Positions 1 to 8,738 of a stretch of DNA of 64,000 nucleotides are shown piece after piece. Location of the stretch: NCBI RefSeq assembly GCF_001544615.1, contig NZ_FCNV02000002.1:124001-188000 (forward strand), given 5' to 3'. Made by a program: the position numbers and the translations under genes. This DNA is from Caballeronia concitans (lineage in GTDB: Bacteria; Pseudomonadota; Gammaproteobacteria; Burkholderiales; Burkholderiaceae). Under the pieces are notes generated by a model that did no database searches, was not told the DNA's origin, and saw only the letters and a program-made list of their open reading frames with translations. Within the stretch, counting starts at the first letter, position 1, and each line of letters begins with the position of its first letter.

Positions 1-1
1 C

Positions 2-607
2 ATCGGCTCGACGCTGCAGATGGATGCCGACGCGAATTCGTCGACGGTCACGCTCGGGCGGCTCGCGGGCTTCGGCGGCGCGCCGAACATGGGACACGAT
101 CCGCGCGGCCGACGCCATTCGAGCGAAGCGTGGCTGAAGCTGCTGAAAGACGACGGCCCGAATCCGAAGATCGCGCGCGGCCACAAACTCGTGGTGCAGA
201 CCGCCGAGACGTACAAGAAGGGCGGCGAGCCGACCATTGTCGATGCGCTCGATGCCATCGCAGTCGGCGAGAAAAGCGGCATGCCGATCGCGCCCGTCAT
301 GATCTACGGCGACGACGTCACGCACGTCGTGACCGAGGAGGGCATCGCGAATCTGCATGCGGCCGAAGGCGTCGATGAACGGCGCGCGGCGCTCGCGGCG
401 GTCGCGGGCGTGACGCCCATCGGCATGCGCGCGAATCCTGCGAAGACGGAAGAGCTGAGACGGCGCGGCATCGTCGCGTATCCGGAAGACCTGGGCGTGC
501 GGCGCGGCGAAGCGAAGCGCTCGCTGCTGGCGGCGCGCAGCATCGACGATCTCGTTTCGTGGTCGGGCGGGCTCTACGCGCCGCCCGCGCGCTTCAGAAG
601 CTGGTGA
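2..607 (+). CDS. mdcA: Malonate decarboxylase alpha subunit (3' part)
   Basis: This is the C-terminal part of the acetyl-S-ACP:malonate ACP transferase subunit of cytoplasmic biotin-independent malonate decarboxylase; the 5' part lies before the window. The frame is open from base 2, and about 201 codons are present. The stretch STVTLGRLAGFGGAPNMG and the later HVVTEEGIANL are characteristic of MdcA. In the family the subunit exchanges acetyl for malonyl on the acyl carrier protein MdcC. It is followed 5 bp later by mdcB, and the order A-B-C-D-E-G-H leaves little doubt about identity. The promoter and regulator must lie upstream of the window. Confidence 0.95.
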   Translation: MGSTLQMDADANSSTVTLGRLAGFGGAPNMGHDPRGRRHSSEAWLKLLKDDGPNPKIARGHKLVVQTAETYKKGGEPTIVDALDAIAVGEKSGMPIAPVMIYGDDVTHVVTEEGIANLHAAEGVDERRAALAAVAGVTPIGMRANPAKTEELRRRGIVAYPEDLGVRRGEAKRSLLAARSIDDLVSWSGGLYAPPARFRSW

Positions 608-612
608 TCGCG

Positions 613-1479
613 ATGAACGCCATTTCCCTTTTGCGCCGCGACGCCGAAGCATTCGTCGCGCCGCCGCTGACCATCGCGACACACGCCGTCGATGCGCTCG
701 TCGCCGAGGCGCGTCTTACGCCCAAGCCCGCGCTCGTCGATGAACGCGGCAGCGGCGCGCATCGCGATCTCAATCTCGACACGATGCTGCGCTCCGCGCA
801 TGCGCTGCAACCGACCTTCCTCGCGATCGCGCGCGCCGCGTGCGGCGTGCAGCCTTCGCAGGCGTTGCGCGAGCAGCTGGCGCGCATCGGCCGCGAAGGC
901 GAATGTTCGATGATGCGCGCGACGAACGGCAGCAACGCGCATCGCGGCGCGATCTGGATCGTCGGCCTGCTCTGCGCGGGCGCGGCGATGCACGCACCGG
1001 ACGACAGCGACGCGATCTGCACATCCGCCGCCGCGATTGCGCAGTACGACGACCGCTACGCGCCCGCGTCCGTCGCGACGAGTCACGGCGCGCGCGTGAG
1101 CGAACGTTATCGCGTGGCGGGCGCGCGTGGCGAAGCGCGCGAGGGCTTTCCGCATGCGCGGCTTGTCGGCCTGCCCGCGCTCGATAACGCCCGCGCGCGC
1201 GGCCTCGCCGAATCCGATGCGCGGCTCGATGCGCTGATCGCGATCATCGCGTCGCTGGACGATACATGCCTGCTGCATCGCGGCGGAACGACGGCGCTCA
1301 CCACGGCGCAACGCGGCGCGAAGCGCGTGATGCGCGCAGGCGGCGCCGGCACGAACGAGGGCCGCGCCGCGCTCGCACGGCTCGACGCCGAATTGCTGGC
1401 GCTGAACGCATCGCCGGGCGGCGCCGCCGACCTGCTCGCCGCGACGCTCTTTCTCGACAGTCTCAGGCGCCTCGCCTGA
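613..1479 (+). CDS. mdcB: Triphosphoribosyl-dephospho-CoA synthase
   Basis: MdcB (CitG family, 288 aa) makes 2'-(5''-triphosphoribosyl)-3'-dephospho-CoA from ATP and dephospho-CoA, the precursor of the MdcC prosthetic group. Visible family motifs are KPALVDERGSGAHRDL near the N-terminus, THGARV in the middle and the GARGEAREGFP segment. I chose ATG 613, 5 bp after the mdcA stop, with AGAAG at 596-600 as ribosome site; GTG 604 is possible, but ATG 559 would overlap mdcA by about 50 bp. It sits between the catalytic subunit genes, so the cofactor is made with the enzyme. Confidence 0.93.
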   Translation: MNAISLLRRDAEAFVAPPLTIATHAVDALVAEARLTPKPALVDERGSGAHRDLNLDTMLRSAHALQPTFLAIARAACGVQPSQALREQLARIGREGECSMMRATNGSNAHRGAIWIVGLLCAGAAMHAPDDSDAICTSAAAIAQYDDRYAPASVATSHGARVSERYRVAGARGEAREGFPHARLVGLPALDNARARGLAESDARLDALIAIIASLDDTCLLHRGGTTALTTAQRGAKRVMRAGGAGTNEGRAALARLDAELLALNASPGGAADLLAATLFLDSLRRLA

Positions 1480-1514
1480 AAGGCACCACGAAGCGCATCG
1501 AAGAGGAACGAACG

Positions 1515-1817
1515 ATGGAAAACATGCGATACGAATACCCGGCCAAACGGCCCGTCACGCGCCGCGCGCATGTGGGCGTGGTCGGCTCGGGCGATCTCGA
1601 AGTGCTGCTCTCGCCCTCGCAGACGGCGAACGCGGAAGTGGTGATCCGCACGAGCGTCGATGGCTACGGTCATGTGTGGAAGAGCGTGCTGGACCGCTTC
1701 TTTCAGCGCTACGACGGCGCCGCGAAAATCGAACTCAACGACTTCGGCGCGACGCCCGGCGTCGTGATGCTGCGCCTCAACGAAGCGGTGGAAGCGAGCG
1801 AAGGAGACACGGCATGA
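1515..1817 (+). CDS. mdcC: Malonate decarboxylase acyl carrier protein (delta subunit)
   Basis: This is the 100-aa acyl carrier subunit. Ser25 within GSGDLEVLLSP is the expected attachment site of the phosphoribosyl-dephospho-CoA arm that carries acetyl or malonyl; Ser25 is also the modified residue in the characterised Klebsiella protein. The start ATG at 1515 follows an AAGAGGAACG ribosome site. Its stop overlaps the mdcD start as ATGA, which suggests translational coupling. The small size and the neighbouring mdcB and mdcG genes, which make and attach the cofactor, fit this role. Confidence 0.95.
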   Translation: MENMRYEYPAKRPVTRRAHVGVVGSGDLEVLLSPSQTANAEVVIRTSVDGYGHVWKSVLDRFFQRYDGAAKIELNDFGATPGVVMLRLNEAVEASEGDTA

Positions 1818-2656
1818 ACGCGCACGACACTTTTCTCGCGCGGCACAGCTTCATCGAGCTGACGGCGCGCGAACGCGCACGCGCGCTCTTGGACAAGGGA
1901 ACCTTCCGCGAATTGCTCGGGCCGTTCGACAAGCTCGAATCGCCGTGGCTCGCGATGCAGAACATCGTCTGCCAGGCCGACGACGGCGCGGTGATCGCGC
2001 GCGGCACGCTTGGCGGCGAACCCGCGGTAATCGCCGCGATCGAGCCTGCGTTCCAGGGCGGCAGCATCGGCGAAGTGTCGGGCGCGAAGATCGCGGCGGC
2101 GCTGGAAATGGCCTTGAGCGAATGCGAAGCCGGCCGTCCGATTCGCCCCGTCGTGCTGTTCGAAACCGGCGGCGTGCGCCTGCAGGAAGCGAACCTGGGG
2201 CTCGCGGTCATCGCCGAGATTCAGGCAGCGATCGTCGCGTTGCGGCGTCATGTGCCGGTCGTCGGCGTGATCGGCGGAATGGTCGGCTGCTTCGGCGGCA
2301 TGTCGCTCGCGGCGGCGCTGTGCAGCGCGCTCGTGATGACGCGTCAGGCGCGCCTCGGCATGAACGGACCGGAAGTGATCGAGCAGGAAGCGGGCATCGA
2401 GGAACTGGATTCGGGCGATCGCCGCCTGATCTGGTCGATGATCGGCGGCGAGGAACGCGTCGCGGTCGGGCTGGCGGACACGCTCGTCGAAGACGATACC
2501 GATCAGGTGCGCGACGCCGTGCTCGCCGCGTTCACGCGCGGCGTGCCGAAGCGGCATCGCACCGAGGACGTCGACGGTTACCTCGCGCGGCTCGCGCAAG
2601 TGAATCCCGACGCCATCGATCCCGACACGCTGCGCAACCTCTGGGGCACATCATGA
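1814..2656 (+). CDS. mdcD: Malonate decarboxylase beta subunit
   Basis: MdcD (280 aa) is a crotonase-like carboxyltransferase-fold subunit that, with MdcE, decarboxylates malonyl-S-ACP to acetyl-S-ACP. The glycine-rich VGVIGGMVGCFGGMSLAAA around residues 150-168 is a typical oxyanion-hole region of this fold, and ARLGMNGPEVIEQEAGIEE follows. The start is ATG 1814, overlapping the mdcC stop by 4 bp; the reading frame extends further upstream, but only inside mdcC. The gene ends in another ATGA overlap with mdcE. Confidence 0.95.
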   Translation: MNAHDTFLARHSFIELTARERARALLDKGTFRELLGPFDKLESPWLAMQNIVCQADDGAVIARGTLGGEPAVIAAIEPAFQGGSIGEVSGAKIAAALEMALSECEAGRPIRPVVLFETGGVRLQEANLGLAVIAEIQAAIVALRRHVPVVGVIGGMVGCFGGMSLAAALCSALVMTRQARLGMNGPEVIEQEAGIEELDSGDRRLIWSMIGGEERVAVGLADTLVEDDTDQVRDAVLAAFTRGVPKRHRTEDVDGYLARLAQVNPDAIDPDTLRNLWGTS

Positions 2657-3468
2657 CCGACACGCTTTCCCGTGGCGCGCGCTGGCTCGACGCGCTCGCG
2701 TCCGATTCCGCCGGGGCCGAAAGCGGCCCGGTTCGCGCCCGCGATGGGCAGCTCGGCGGCGAGCGCGCGCGTTTCATCGCCGTCGTGCCCGATCCGCAGA
2801 ACCGGTTCCCGCGCGCGACCGATAACGTCGTCGGCCTCGAACAAGGCTGGCTGCTTGCGCGCGCCGTGCGCGACGTCATCGGCGCCGACCGTGATGCCGG
2901 CGTGAAGCGCCCGGTCGTCGCCGTCGTCGACGTGAAGAGCCAGGCGTACGGACGCCGCGAGGAACTGCTCGGCATTCATCTTGCCTGCGCGGCCGCCGTC
3001 GATGCGTACGCAAGCGCGCGCCTTGCCGGGCATCCGGTGATCGCGCTGATCGTCGGCCCGGCGATGTCGGGCGCGTATCTCGCGCACGGCTATCAGGCGA
3101 ACCGCATCGTCGCGCTGGACGCGCCCGGCACCGCCGTTCACGCAATGGGCAAGGAAGCCGCCGCGCGCGTCACGCGTCGCAGCGTGGAGAGTCTCGACGC
3201 GCTCGGCGACACCGTCTTGCCGATGTCCTACAAGATGAGCGCGTATGCGAAGCTCGGGCTGCTGCACGAGCTGATCCAGGACGTCGATGCCGATGCGCCT
3301 TCTTCCGCCGACATCGAGCGCGTGAAGGCATCGCTCGCCGCTGCGGTGAAGGATGCGCGCGACGGCTCGCGGGATCTGTCGAACCGGCTCGCTTCCGCCG
3401 ATGCAAAGCGCACGCGCGCCGCGTCGATCGAAGTGCGCAGGCGCATGCGCGAGCAGTGGAGCGCGTGA
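2653..3468 (+). CDS. mdcE: Malonate decarboxylase gamma subunit
   Basis: MdcE (271 aa) is the second carboxyltransferase-fold subunit, the partner of MdcD. The segment VIALIVGPAMSGAYLAHGYQ is the expected acyl-CoA-binding helix region, and ALDAPGTAVHAMGKEAAARVT follows. The start ATG 2653 overlaps the mdcD stop by 4 bp. The long open frame upstream (from 1945) is an antiphase shadow of mdcD. The stop overlaps the next start (TGATG at 3466-3470). Confidence 0.94.
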   Translation: MTDTLSRGARWLDALASDSAGAESGPVRARDGQLGGERARFIAVVPDPQNRFPRATDNVVGLEQGWLLARAVRDVIGADRDAGVKRPVVAVVDVKSQAYGRREELLGIHLACAAAVDAYASARLAGHPVIALIVGPAMSGAYLAHGYQANRIVALDAPGTAVHAMGKEAAARVTRRSVESLDALGDTVLPMSYKMSAYAKLGLLHELIQDVDADAPSSADIERVKASLAAAVKDARDGSRDLSNRLASADAKRTRAASIEVRRRMREQWSA

Positions 3469-4097
3469 TGCACCGCGCGCCGCGTCCGCACGATCTGCTG
3501 CGTCTCGCGCCCGGCACGCCTGCTTTCGCCGATGCGCCCGCGTGGGTCGCCACGGCGCTCGCGCGCGCGCCCTTCGTCGTCGTGCGGCGCGCACCGCGCA
3601 TCGGCGACGCCATCGCGGTCGGCGTGCGCGGCGGCACGCGCGGCGAACGCTTCGGCACGTGGATCGAGCCGCGCTGGATCGACGCGCTTCTCAGCCCCGA
3701 AGATCTGCACGCGCGTGCGCCGGATTCGGCGCGCGCCGCCTTGCCCGCGTTCGCGCTGCTGCGCGCGGTAGCGCCGATCATCGACGCGCGCGGTCTCGAC
3801 TGGGGCCCGGCGGGCAGCGCGGGATTCGAGCTTGCGAGCGCGCTGCCGACGATCACGCCTGACAGCGACCTCGACATCGTCGTGCGCACGCCGACGCCGC
3901 TGCCGCGCGCCGATGCGTCATCGCTCTTCGACGCGCTCTCGCACGCCGCGCGCCACGCGGGGACGCGCATCGACGTGCAACTCGAAACGCCCGACGCGGC
4001 CTTTTCGCTCGCCGAATTCGCGCGCGCGAATCTGCGCGTGATGCTGCGCAGCGCCGATGGCCCGCGCCTCGCGATCGATCCGTGGGCGGCGACATGA
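3468..4097 (+). CDS. mdcG: Phosphoribosyl-dephospho-CoA transferase
   Basis: MdcG (209 aa) transfers the prosthetic-group precursor made by MdcB onto the serine of MdcC. The DSDLDIVV segment supplies the Asp-x-Asp signature of nucleotidyltransferase-fold enzymes, and GLDWGPAGSAGFELAS precedes it as in other MdcG proteins. I take ATG 3468, which shares one base with the mdcE stop; the in-frame GTG or ATG slightly upstream would overlap more. It ends in an ATGA overlap with mdcH. Confidence 0.92.
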   Translation: MHRAPRPHDLLRLAPGTPAFADAPAWVATALARAPFVVVRRAPRIGDAIAVGVRGGTRGERFGTWIEPRWIDALLSPEDLHARAPDSARAALPAFALLRAVAPIIDARGLDWGPAGSAGFELASALPTITPDSDLDIVVRTPTPLPRADASSLFDALSHAARHAGTRIDVQLETPDAAFSLAEFARANLRVMLRSADGPRLAIDPWAAT

Positions 4098-5029
4098 TCG
4101 CGTATCTCTTTCCGGGGCAGGGCGCGCAAACGCCGGGCTTCCTGCATCGGCTCGGCGGCGACCGGCCGCATCCGGGAATCGCGCGCACGCTAAACGAGGC
4201 ATCGGATGCGCTCGGCGAAAACGTGCTCGCGCTCGATACGGCAGACGCGCTCGCATCGACCGTCGCGGTGCAGGTCGCGCTTGTGGTCGCGGCCGTGGCG
4301 GGCGCGCGTGCGCTTGCCGACGAAGGCATCGAGCCGGAGGCGGTCGCGGGGCTTTCGGTGGGCGCGTACGGCGCGGCGGTCGTGTGCGGTGCGATCGCCT
4401 TCGCCGACGCGCTGAAGCTCGTGCGCCTGCGCGCCACGCTGATGCAGAACGCGTATCCGCACGGCTACGGCATGCTCGCGGTGCTCGGCCTGAACGAAAC
4501 GGAACTGGCCCGCGCGATTGCCGACAGCGGCGCCGACGCCTACATCGGCAATCTGAACGCGCCGCGCCAGATCGTCGTGTCGGGCAGCGACGCCGCGCTC
4601 GCGCAGGTCCGCGACATCGCGCTCTCGCGGGGCGCGCGCAAGGCCGAGCGCCTGTGCGTGAGCGTGCCGTCGCATTGCGTGCTGCTCGACGACGCCGCCA
4701 TGCAGTTGACCGAAGCGGCGCGGGACGTGCGGATGGGCGCGCCGCGCATTCCGTACGTCGGCAATCGCGGTGCGCGCGTGCTGCGCCACGCCGATGCCGT
4801 GCGCGAAGACCTCGCCACCAATCTGCGCTATCCGGTGCGCTGGCACGATTCCACCGTCGCCCTATCCGAACTCGGCGCGACGGTTTTCGTCGAGATGCCG
4901 CCGGGCCAGACGCTTTCCCAGCTTGCCACCGAGGCGCTGCCGGACGCCGCCGCGATCGCGATGGACGCGTCGCCAGCCGCATCGGTCGCCGCCCGCGTGC
5001 GTGCCGCTTGCCGACGCGCACAGGCGTGA
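4094..5029 (+). CDS. mdcH: Malonyl-CoA:ACP transacylase, malonate decarboxylase epsilon subunit
   Basis: MdcH (311 aa) has the FabD acyltransferase fold and loads malonyl from malonyl-CoA onto MdcC to start the catalytic cycle. Seen in the sequence are the N-terminal YLFPGQGAQTPGF, the nucleophile elbow GLSVGAYGA (Ser in GxSxG) and an RATLMQNA segment with the conserved arginine. The start ATG 4094 overlaps mdcG by 4 bp. This is the last gene of the operon seen here. No malonate transporter (mdcL/M or madL/M) lies downstream, so uptake must be encoded upstream or elsewhere. Confidence 0.94.
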   Translation: MIAYLFPGQGAQTPGFLHRLGGDRPHPGIARTLNEASDALGENVLALDTADALASTVAVQVALVVAAVAGARALADEGIEPEAVAGLSVGAYGAAVVCGAIAFADALKLVRLRATLMQNAYPHGYGMLAVLGLNETELARAIADSGADAYIGNLNAPRQIVVSGSDAALAQVRDIALSRGARKAERLCVSVPSHCVLLDDAAMQLTEAARDVRMGAPRIPYVGNRGARVLRHADAVREDLATNLRYPVRWHDSTVALSELGATVFVEMPPGQTLSQLATEALPDAAAIAMDASPAASVAARVRAACRRAQA

Positions 5030-5054
5030 CGCAATCCGGCGTACGTTGCAAGTC

Positions 5055-5082
5055 AAAAAAAAACCGGCTCGGATCGAGCCGG
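5055..5082 (-). terminator. Rho-independent terminator of the pirin gene
   Basis: An 8-bp stem CCGGCTCG / CGAGCCGG with a 3-nt loop (5064-5082) is preceded on the plus strand by nine A residues (5055-5063). Read on the minus strand, the hairpin is followed by nine T residues, a classical intrinsic terminator for the gene ending at 5166. The stem may also reduce read-through from mdcH on the other strand. Confidence 0.85.
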
Positions 5083-5165
5083 CTGAAAGGGTTCTGGCCA
5101 AATTCCGGGGGCCGAGCCAGAACCTGAGAGAACGACGCGAACGCATGGCGACGGCGTCCGGCGAA

Positions 5166-6062
5166 TCAACGCATCGAGTCTTGACTCCGGTCCGCCGCCG
5201 CCATTCTCCCGAACCTTCCACTGTTGAAGTCTTCGACCGCCGCGCGAATCTCTTCGCTCGTGTTCATGACGAACGGACCGTATGCGGCCACTGGTTCTTC
5301 GATCGGCTCGCCACTCAGCACGAGCACCACGGCATCGCTCGCGGCTTCCAGATGCACGTCCGTGCCATCTTTCCCGAGCAGCACCATTTCTGCGTCGCTG
5401 ACGACTTGCTCGGAGCCGTTGACGCGGACTTCACCGTGCAGCACGACGAGGATGAGCGCTCGTCCTTCCCGCAGGCGCAACGTCGCATCGCGTCCTGCAT
5501 TGAGCCGCACGTCGAGAACGTCCATTGGCGTGAAGGTACGCGCGGGGCCGTTCTTGTCCGCATAATTGCCGGCGATCACCCGGACGTATCCGGCGCGCTC
5601 CGGAAGATCGACCGACGGAATCTGCTTCGCCACGATGCTCTGATAACCGGGCGCCGTCATCTTGTCCCTGGCGGGCAGATTGACCCAGAGCTGAACCATT
5701 TCGAGCGTCCCGCCTGCTTTCGCGAAGCCGCGCGAATGGAACTCCTCGTGCAGGATTCCGGAACCCGCTGTCATCCATTGCACATCGCCGGGGCCGATCT
5801 GACCGCCGCCGCCGGTCGAGTCGAGGTGCTCCAATTCGCCCTGGTACACGATGGTCACCGTCTCGAAGCCACGGTGCGGGTGTTGTCCGACGCCCTGACG
5901 GCGGGCGGTCGGCGCGAAGTCGTGCGGACCCGCGTAGTCGAGCATCAGGAACGGACTCGTGTGGCGGCCCATCGTGTGATGTGAAAACAGCGTGCGCACC
6001 GGAAAGCCGTCGCCGACCCAATGCGAGTCCGGATTGCTGTAGATACCGAAAATCTTTTTCAT
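5166..6062 (-). CDS. Pirin family protein
   Basis: This is a bicupin of the pirin family (298 aa). The N-terminal cupin shows HPHRGFETVTIVYQGELEHLDS, with the paired histidines and glutamate that bind the metal, followed by WMTAGSGILHEE. Bacterial pirins include quercetin 2,3-dioxygenases, but the natural substrate of most is unknown. The start is taken at ATG 6062 (MKKIFGIYSN), the usual pirin N-terminus; the open frame to 6167 adds 35 residues of low-complexity sequence with no ribosome site. It lies downstream of the isochorismatase-like gene on the same strand and is likely co-transcribed under the divergent LysR regulator. Confidence 0.9.
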   Translation of the reverse strand: MKKIFGIYSNPDSHWVGDGFPVRTLFSHHTMGRHTSPFLMLDYAGPHDFAPTARRQGVGQHPHRGFETVTIVYQGELEHLDSTGGGGQIGPGDVQWMTAGSGILHEEFHSRGFAKAGGTLEMVQLWVNLPARDKMTAPGYQSIVAKQIPSVDLPERAGYVRVIAGNYADKNGPARTFTPMDVLDVRLNAGRDATLRLREGRALILVVLHGEVRVNGSEQVVSDAEMVLLGKDGTDVHLEAASDAVVLVLSGEPIEEPVAAYGPFVMNTSEEIRAAVEDFNSGRFGRMAAADRSQDSMR

Positions 6063-6200
6063 GTCGGATGCCCTGTAGAAAAGTCCGTCGACCTGTTTTG
6101 GATGCACACAAGGTAGTGGCGGAACGGTGAGGGCGGTAGAGGGCGAAATCGATTTTCTGTGTCCCACCGCTGGAACGCTGGAAACGCGGGGCGCGCAACC

Positions 6201-6839
6201 TCAACTCTTGTCGTACGCGAACTGAATGCCGGCCGTGCCGCCGGTTTCGATGAACAGGTTGATGAACGCAGGAACGGTCTCGCTGCGTGCCCAGTCGCGC
6301 TGCAACTCGCAGAACATCTGCGCGACGCTGATCATCTTGCCGCCGGCCTGCTCGATGCGGCGCAACGCCGCTTCGTGCGCCGCGACGGACGTGCCGCCGA
6401 CCGCATCGACGACGACGTAGACCTCGTAGCCCGCCTTCAGCACATCGAGGGCCGGGAAGGTGAGGCAGGCTTCCGTCCAGAGCGCAGTCATGATGAGCTT
6501 CATGCGGCCCGTCGCCTCTACGGCCTTGCGGAATTCCACGTCCTCCCACGAATTGATGCTCGTGCGATCGTAGGTGGGATATTCGCTGAGCGCCGCGCGG
6601 AGTTGCGGGATCGGAGGCTTGTTGAGGCCGGTCTTGACGTTGACCGTCGAATGAATGATGGGCAGCTTGTACGCGTCCGCAGCCTTGGCGGCGCCCACGA
6701 TGTTGTTGACCAGCAGTTGCCGATCCATCGACGCGATGGAATTCACTTGAACCGGCTGATAGTCGATGACGATGAACGCCGAATTCTGCGGGGTCAGCAG
6801 ATGATCGCTCGCGGGGTCGCGGATCGGTTCGCTTGCCAT
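6201..6839 (-). CDS. Isochorismatase-fold cysteine hydrolase (YcaC-like)
   Basis: A 212-aa isochorismatase-superfamily hydrolase. Asp26 in FIVIDYQPVQ and Cys125 in TALWTEACLTFPA correspond to the catalytic Asp and Cys of the family, and VVVDAVGGTSVAAHEAA matches the YcaC group. The substrate cannot be read from sequence. ATG 6839 has a GGAGAC ribosome site about 8 bp upstream; the frame continues to 6911 without support. A LysR gene is divergent across 204 bp and pirin follows, a module common in Burkholderiaceae. Confidence 0.88.
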   Translation of the reverse strand: MASEPIRDPASDHLLTPQNSAFIVIDYQPVQVNSIASMDRQLLVNNIVGAAKAADAYKLPIIHSTVNVKTGLNKPPIPQLRAALSEYPTYDRTSINSWEDVEFRKAVEATGRMKLIMTALWTEACLTFPALDVLKAGYEVYVVVDAVGGTSVAAHEAALRRIEQAGGKMISVAQMFCELQRDWARSETVPAFINLFIETGGTAGIQFAYDKS

Positions 6840-7043
6840 GATTGTCTCCAGTGCGGGAAGGAGGTGGGAATCGGGGATCGGGGATCGATGTGCGATGCAT
6901 CGGAACTGCATGCAGGCACAATCCTAGTCGCGCGAGGTGGACGGGTCGAGTGCAGTAAATTGCCGACTGTGTCCTATGAGAGGAACAACGAAGCGATGTC
7001 CATGCGGCCTGGCGCTGTCCAGGCATCTGCCGGAGGGAGACAA

Positions 7044-7940
7044 ATGGACGACCTCAACGACATCTATTACTTCGTGAAGGTGGTCGACAATCACGGGTTC
7101 ACTCAGGCCGGCCGGGCGCTCAACATGCCGAAGTCCAAGCTGAGCCGGCGCGTCGCGGAACTCGAGGAAAAATACGGCGTTCGCCTGCTGAACCGGTCCA
7201 CGCGACACTTCTCGGTGACGGAGATCGGGCAAGAGTTCTACGAGCGGTGCATCGCGGTGCTCGTGGAAGCCGATGCCGCGCGCGAGGTCATGGAGCGCAG
7301 GCTTTCCGAGCCGCAAGGGATCGTGCGCATGAGTTGCCCGACGACGCTGCTGGAATACCGCATTGGAGCACTCGTCGCCGACTTCCTGATGCTGTATCCG
7401 AAGGTTCAGATTCATCTCGATGCGACCAATCGCCGGGTCGACGTCCTCGGCGAAGGTCTCGATCTGGCATTGCGCGTGCGTTTTCCGCCGCTCGAAGACA
7501 GCGGCCTCGTCATGCGCGTCCTTTCGGGCAGTCCGCAGCGGCTCGTCGCCGCGCCCGCGCTCATGAAACGGCACGAACACGTACTGCATCCGGCCGATCT
7601 GTCCGGCATGCCCAGCCTCGACTGGGGGCCGCATCGCGATCACGCCTGGGCCTTGGTCGGCCCCGACGCAGCGCAGGCACGCGTGCCACATTCGCCGCGC
7701 TACATCACCGACGACATGACCGAACTCCGGCAGGCCGCGCTGAAAGGCGTCGGTGTCGTGCAGTTGCCCTACATGGTCGTCGAGACCGAACTGGAGAGAG
7801 GCGGCCTCGTCGACGTCTTGCCACAGTGGAAGCCGAAGGGCGGCGTGGTCCATGCCGTTTTCCCATCGCGAAGGGGGCTGCTGCCGGCGGTGCGGCTGCT
7901 GATCGACTACATTGCGACGCATATTCGGAAAGACGAGTAA
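7044..7940 (+). CDS. LysR family transcriptional regulator
   Basis: A 298-aa LysR regulator with the N-terminal winged HTH (FVKVVDNHGFTQAGRALNM, then SKLSRRVAELEEKYGVRLLNR) and a substrate-binding domain ending in a typical LLIDYIATH. ATG 7044 follows a GGAGGGA site at 7032-7038; the very long upstream open frame is a shadow of the opposite-strand genes. By position it should control the divergent isochorismatase-like and pirin genes through sites in 6840-7043. No clear T-N11-A palindrome was pinned down. Confidence 0.92.
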   Translation: MDDLNDIYYFVKVVDNHGFTQAGRALNMPKSKLSRRVAELEEKYGVRLLNRSTRHFSVTEIGQEFYERCIAVLVEADAAREVMERRLSEPQGIVRMSCPTTLLEYRIGALVADFLMLYPKVQIHLDATNRRVDVLGEGLDLALRVRFPPLEDSGLVMRVLSGSPQRLVAAPALMKRHEHVLHPADLSGMPSLDWGPHRDHAWALVGPDAAQARVPHSPRYITDDMTELRQAALKGVGVVQLPYMVVETELERGGLVDVLPQWKPKGGVVHAVFPSRRGLLPAVRLLIDYIATHIRKDE

Positions 7941-8115
7941 GCGTCCTGGCTGCGTTCGGACGTTCCCTTCCCTGCAGCGGCTCGGCGGTTGCCGGGGAAG
8001 GGCGCTTCTCGAAAGGAAAGCTGACGCGGCCCTTTCAGGCTGAGTCAAACGCGGCGCAAAAGTTGCTAAAAGCCGAACGAACGCTCCCGACATCGAGCAA
8101 AGCGGATCGGAGAAG

Positions 8116-8712
8116 ATGATGAAAACGGTAAAGATCGCTCGACTACGCCCGACTCAACTGACTCACGGAATGCGCGAAGTGCGCCAGAAGGCGAAGACTT
8201 ACGCGTCCTTGAAGGGACACGAACTTCAGATGGCGATCGCGGAGAAACCCATTCCCATCGTGTGCGGCCCGGATGACGAGCCGTATGCGACTGACCATCA
8301 TCACGTTGCCGCAGCGTTGTGGATTGCAAAAATCGAGCGTGTTCCAGTCGTTCTTCTCGAGGACTTGTCCGCGTTATCGAGGGCCGAATTCTGGTTGACG
8401 CTGGAAAACAAGCGCTGGACTTATCCCTACGACGCGAATGGCCGGCGCGTCTCGTTCTCGGAGATGCGCAAGCATGTTTGGGATCTCGACGATGATGTCT
8501 TTCGCAGCCTGTCCGCCTCGGTGCGTGAAGCGGGTGGCTACGAGAAGACTTCGGTCCCGCTCGAGGAATTTCGATGGGCCGATTTCTTTCGAAATCACCT
8601 GCCGAAACCTGACAGTGATAGTGAGTTCGACTCACTGGTTAAGAAAGCAGTAAGGCTCGCGCAAAGTAAATCGGCGCTCGGGCTTCCGGGTTATCTGGGA
8701 CCGGTTGAGTGA
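8116..8712 (+). CDS. ParB-like nuclease family protein (ParBc_2)
   Basis: A 198-aa protein resembling the ParBc_2 family: an N-terminal LRPTQLTHGMREVRQKAKTY segment, then the conserved ATDHHHVAAALW at about residues 58-69, which resembles the ParB-type D-x-H substrate site. The family is called a putative nuclease, but its function is not established, and it lacks the HTH of true ParB. A GGAGAAG ribosome site precedes ATG 8116. It stands alone: the LysR gene ends 175 bp upstream and the next gene is convergent 26 bp downstream. Confidence 0.75.
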   Translation: MMKTVKIARLRPTQLTHGMREVRQKAKTYASLKGHELQMAIAEKPIPIVCGPDDEPYATDHHHVAAALWIAKIERVPVVLLEDLSALSRAEFWLTLENKRWTYPYDANGRRVSFSEMRKHVWDLDDDVFRSLSASVREAGGYEKTSVPLEEFRWADFFRNHLPKPDSDSEFDSLVKKAVRLAQSKSALGLPGYLGPVE

Positions 8713-8738
8713 GTTCATAGCGGGCCGCTCGTCGCAAT

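Noticed and set aside
6159-7043. Long 5' extension of the LysR frame
   Set aside because: Antisense to the isochorismatase-like gene; the LysR HTH and a GGAGGGA site fix the start at 7044.
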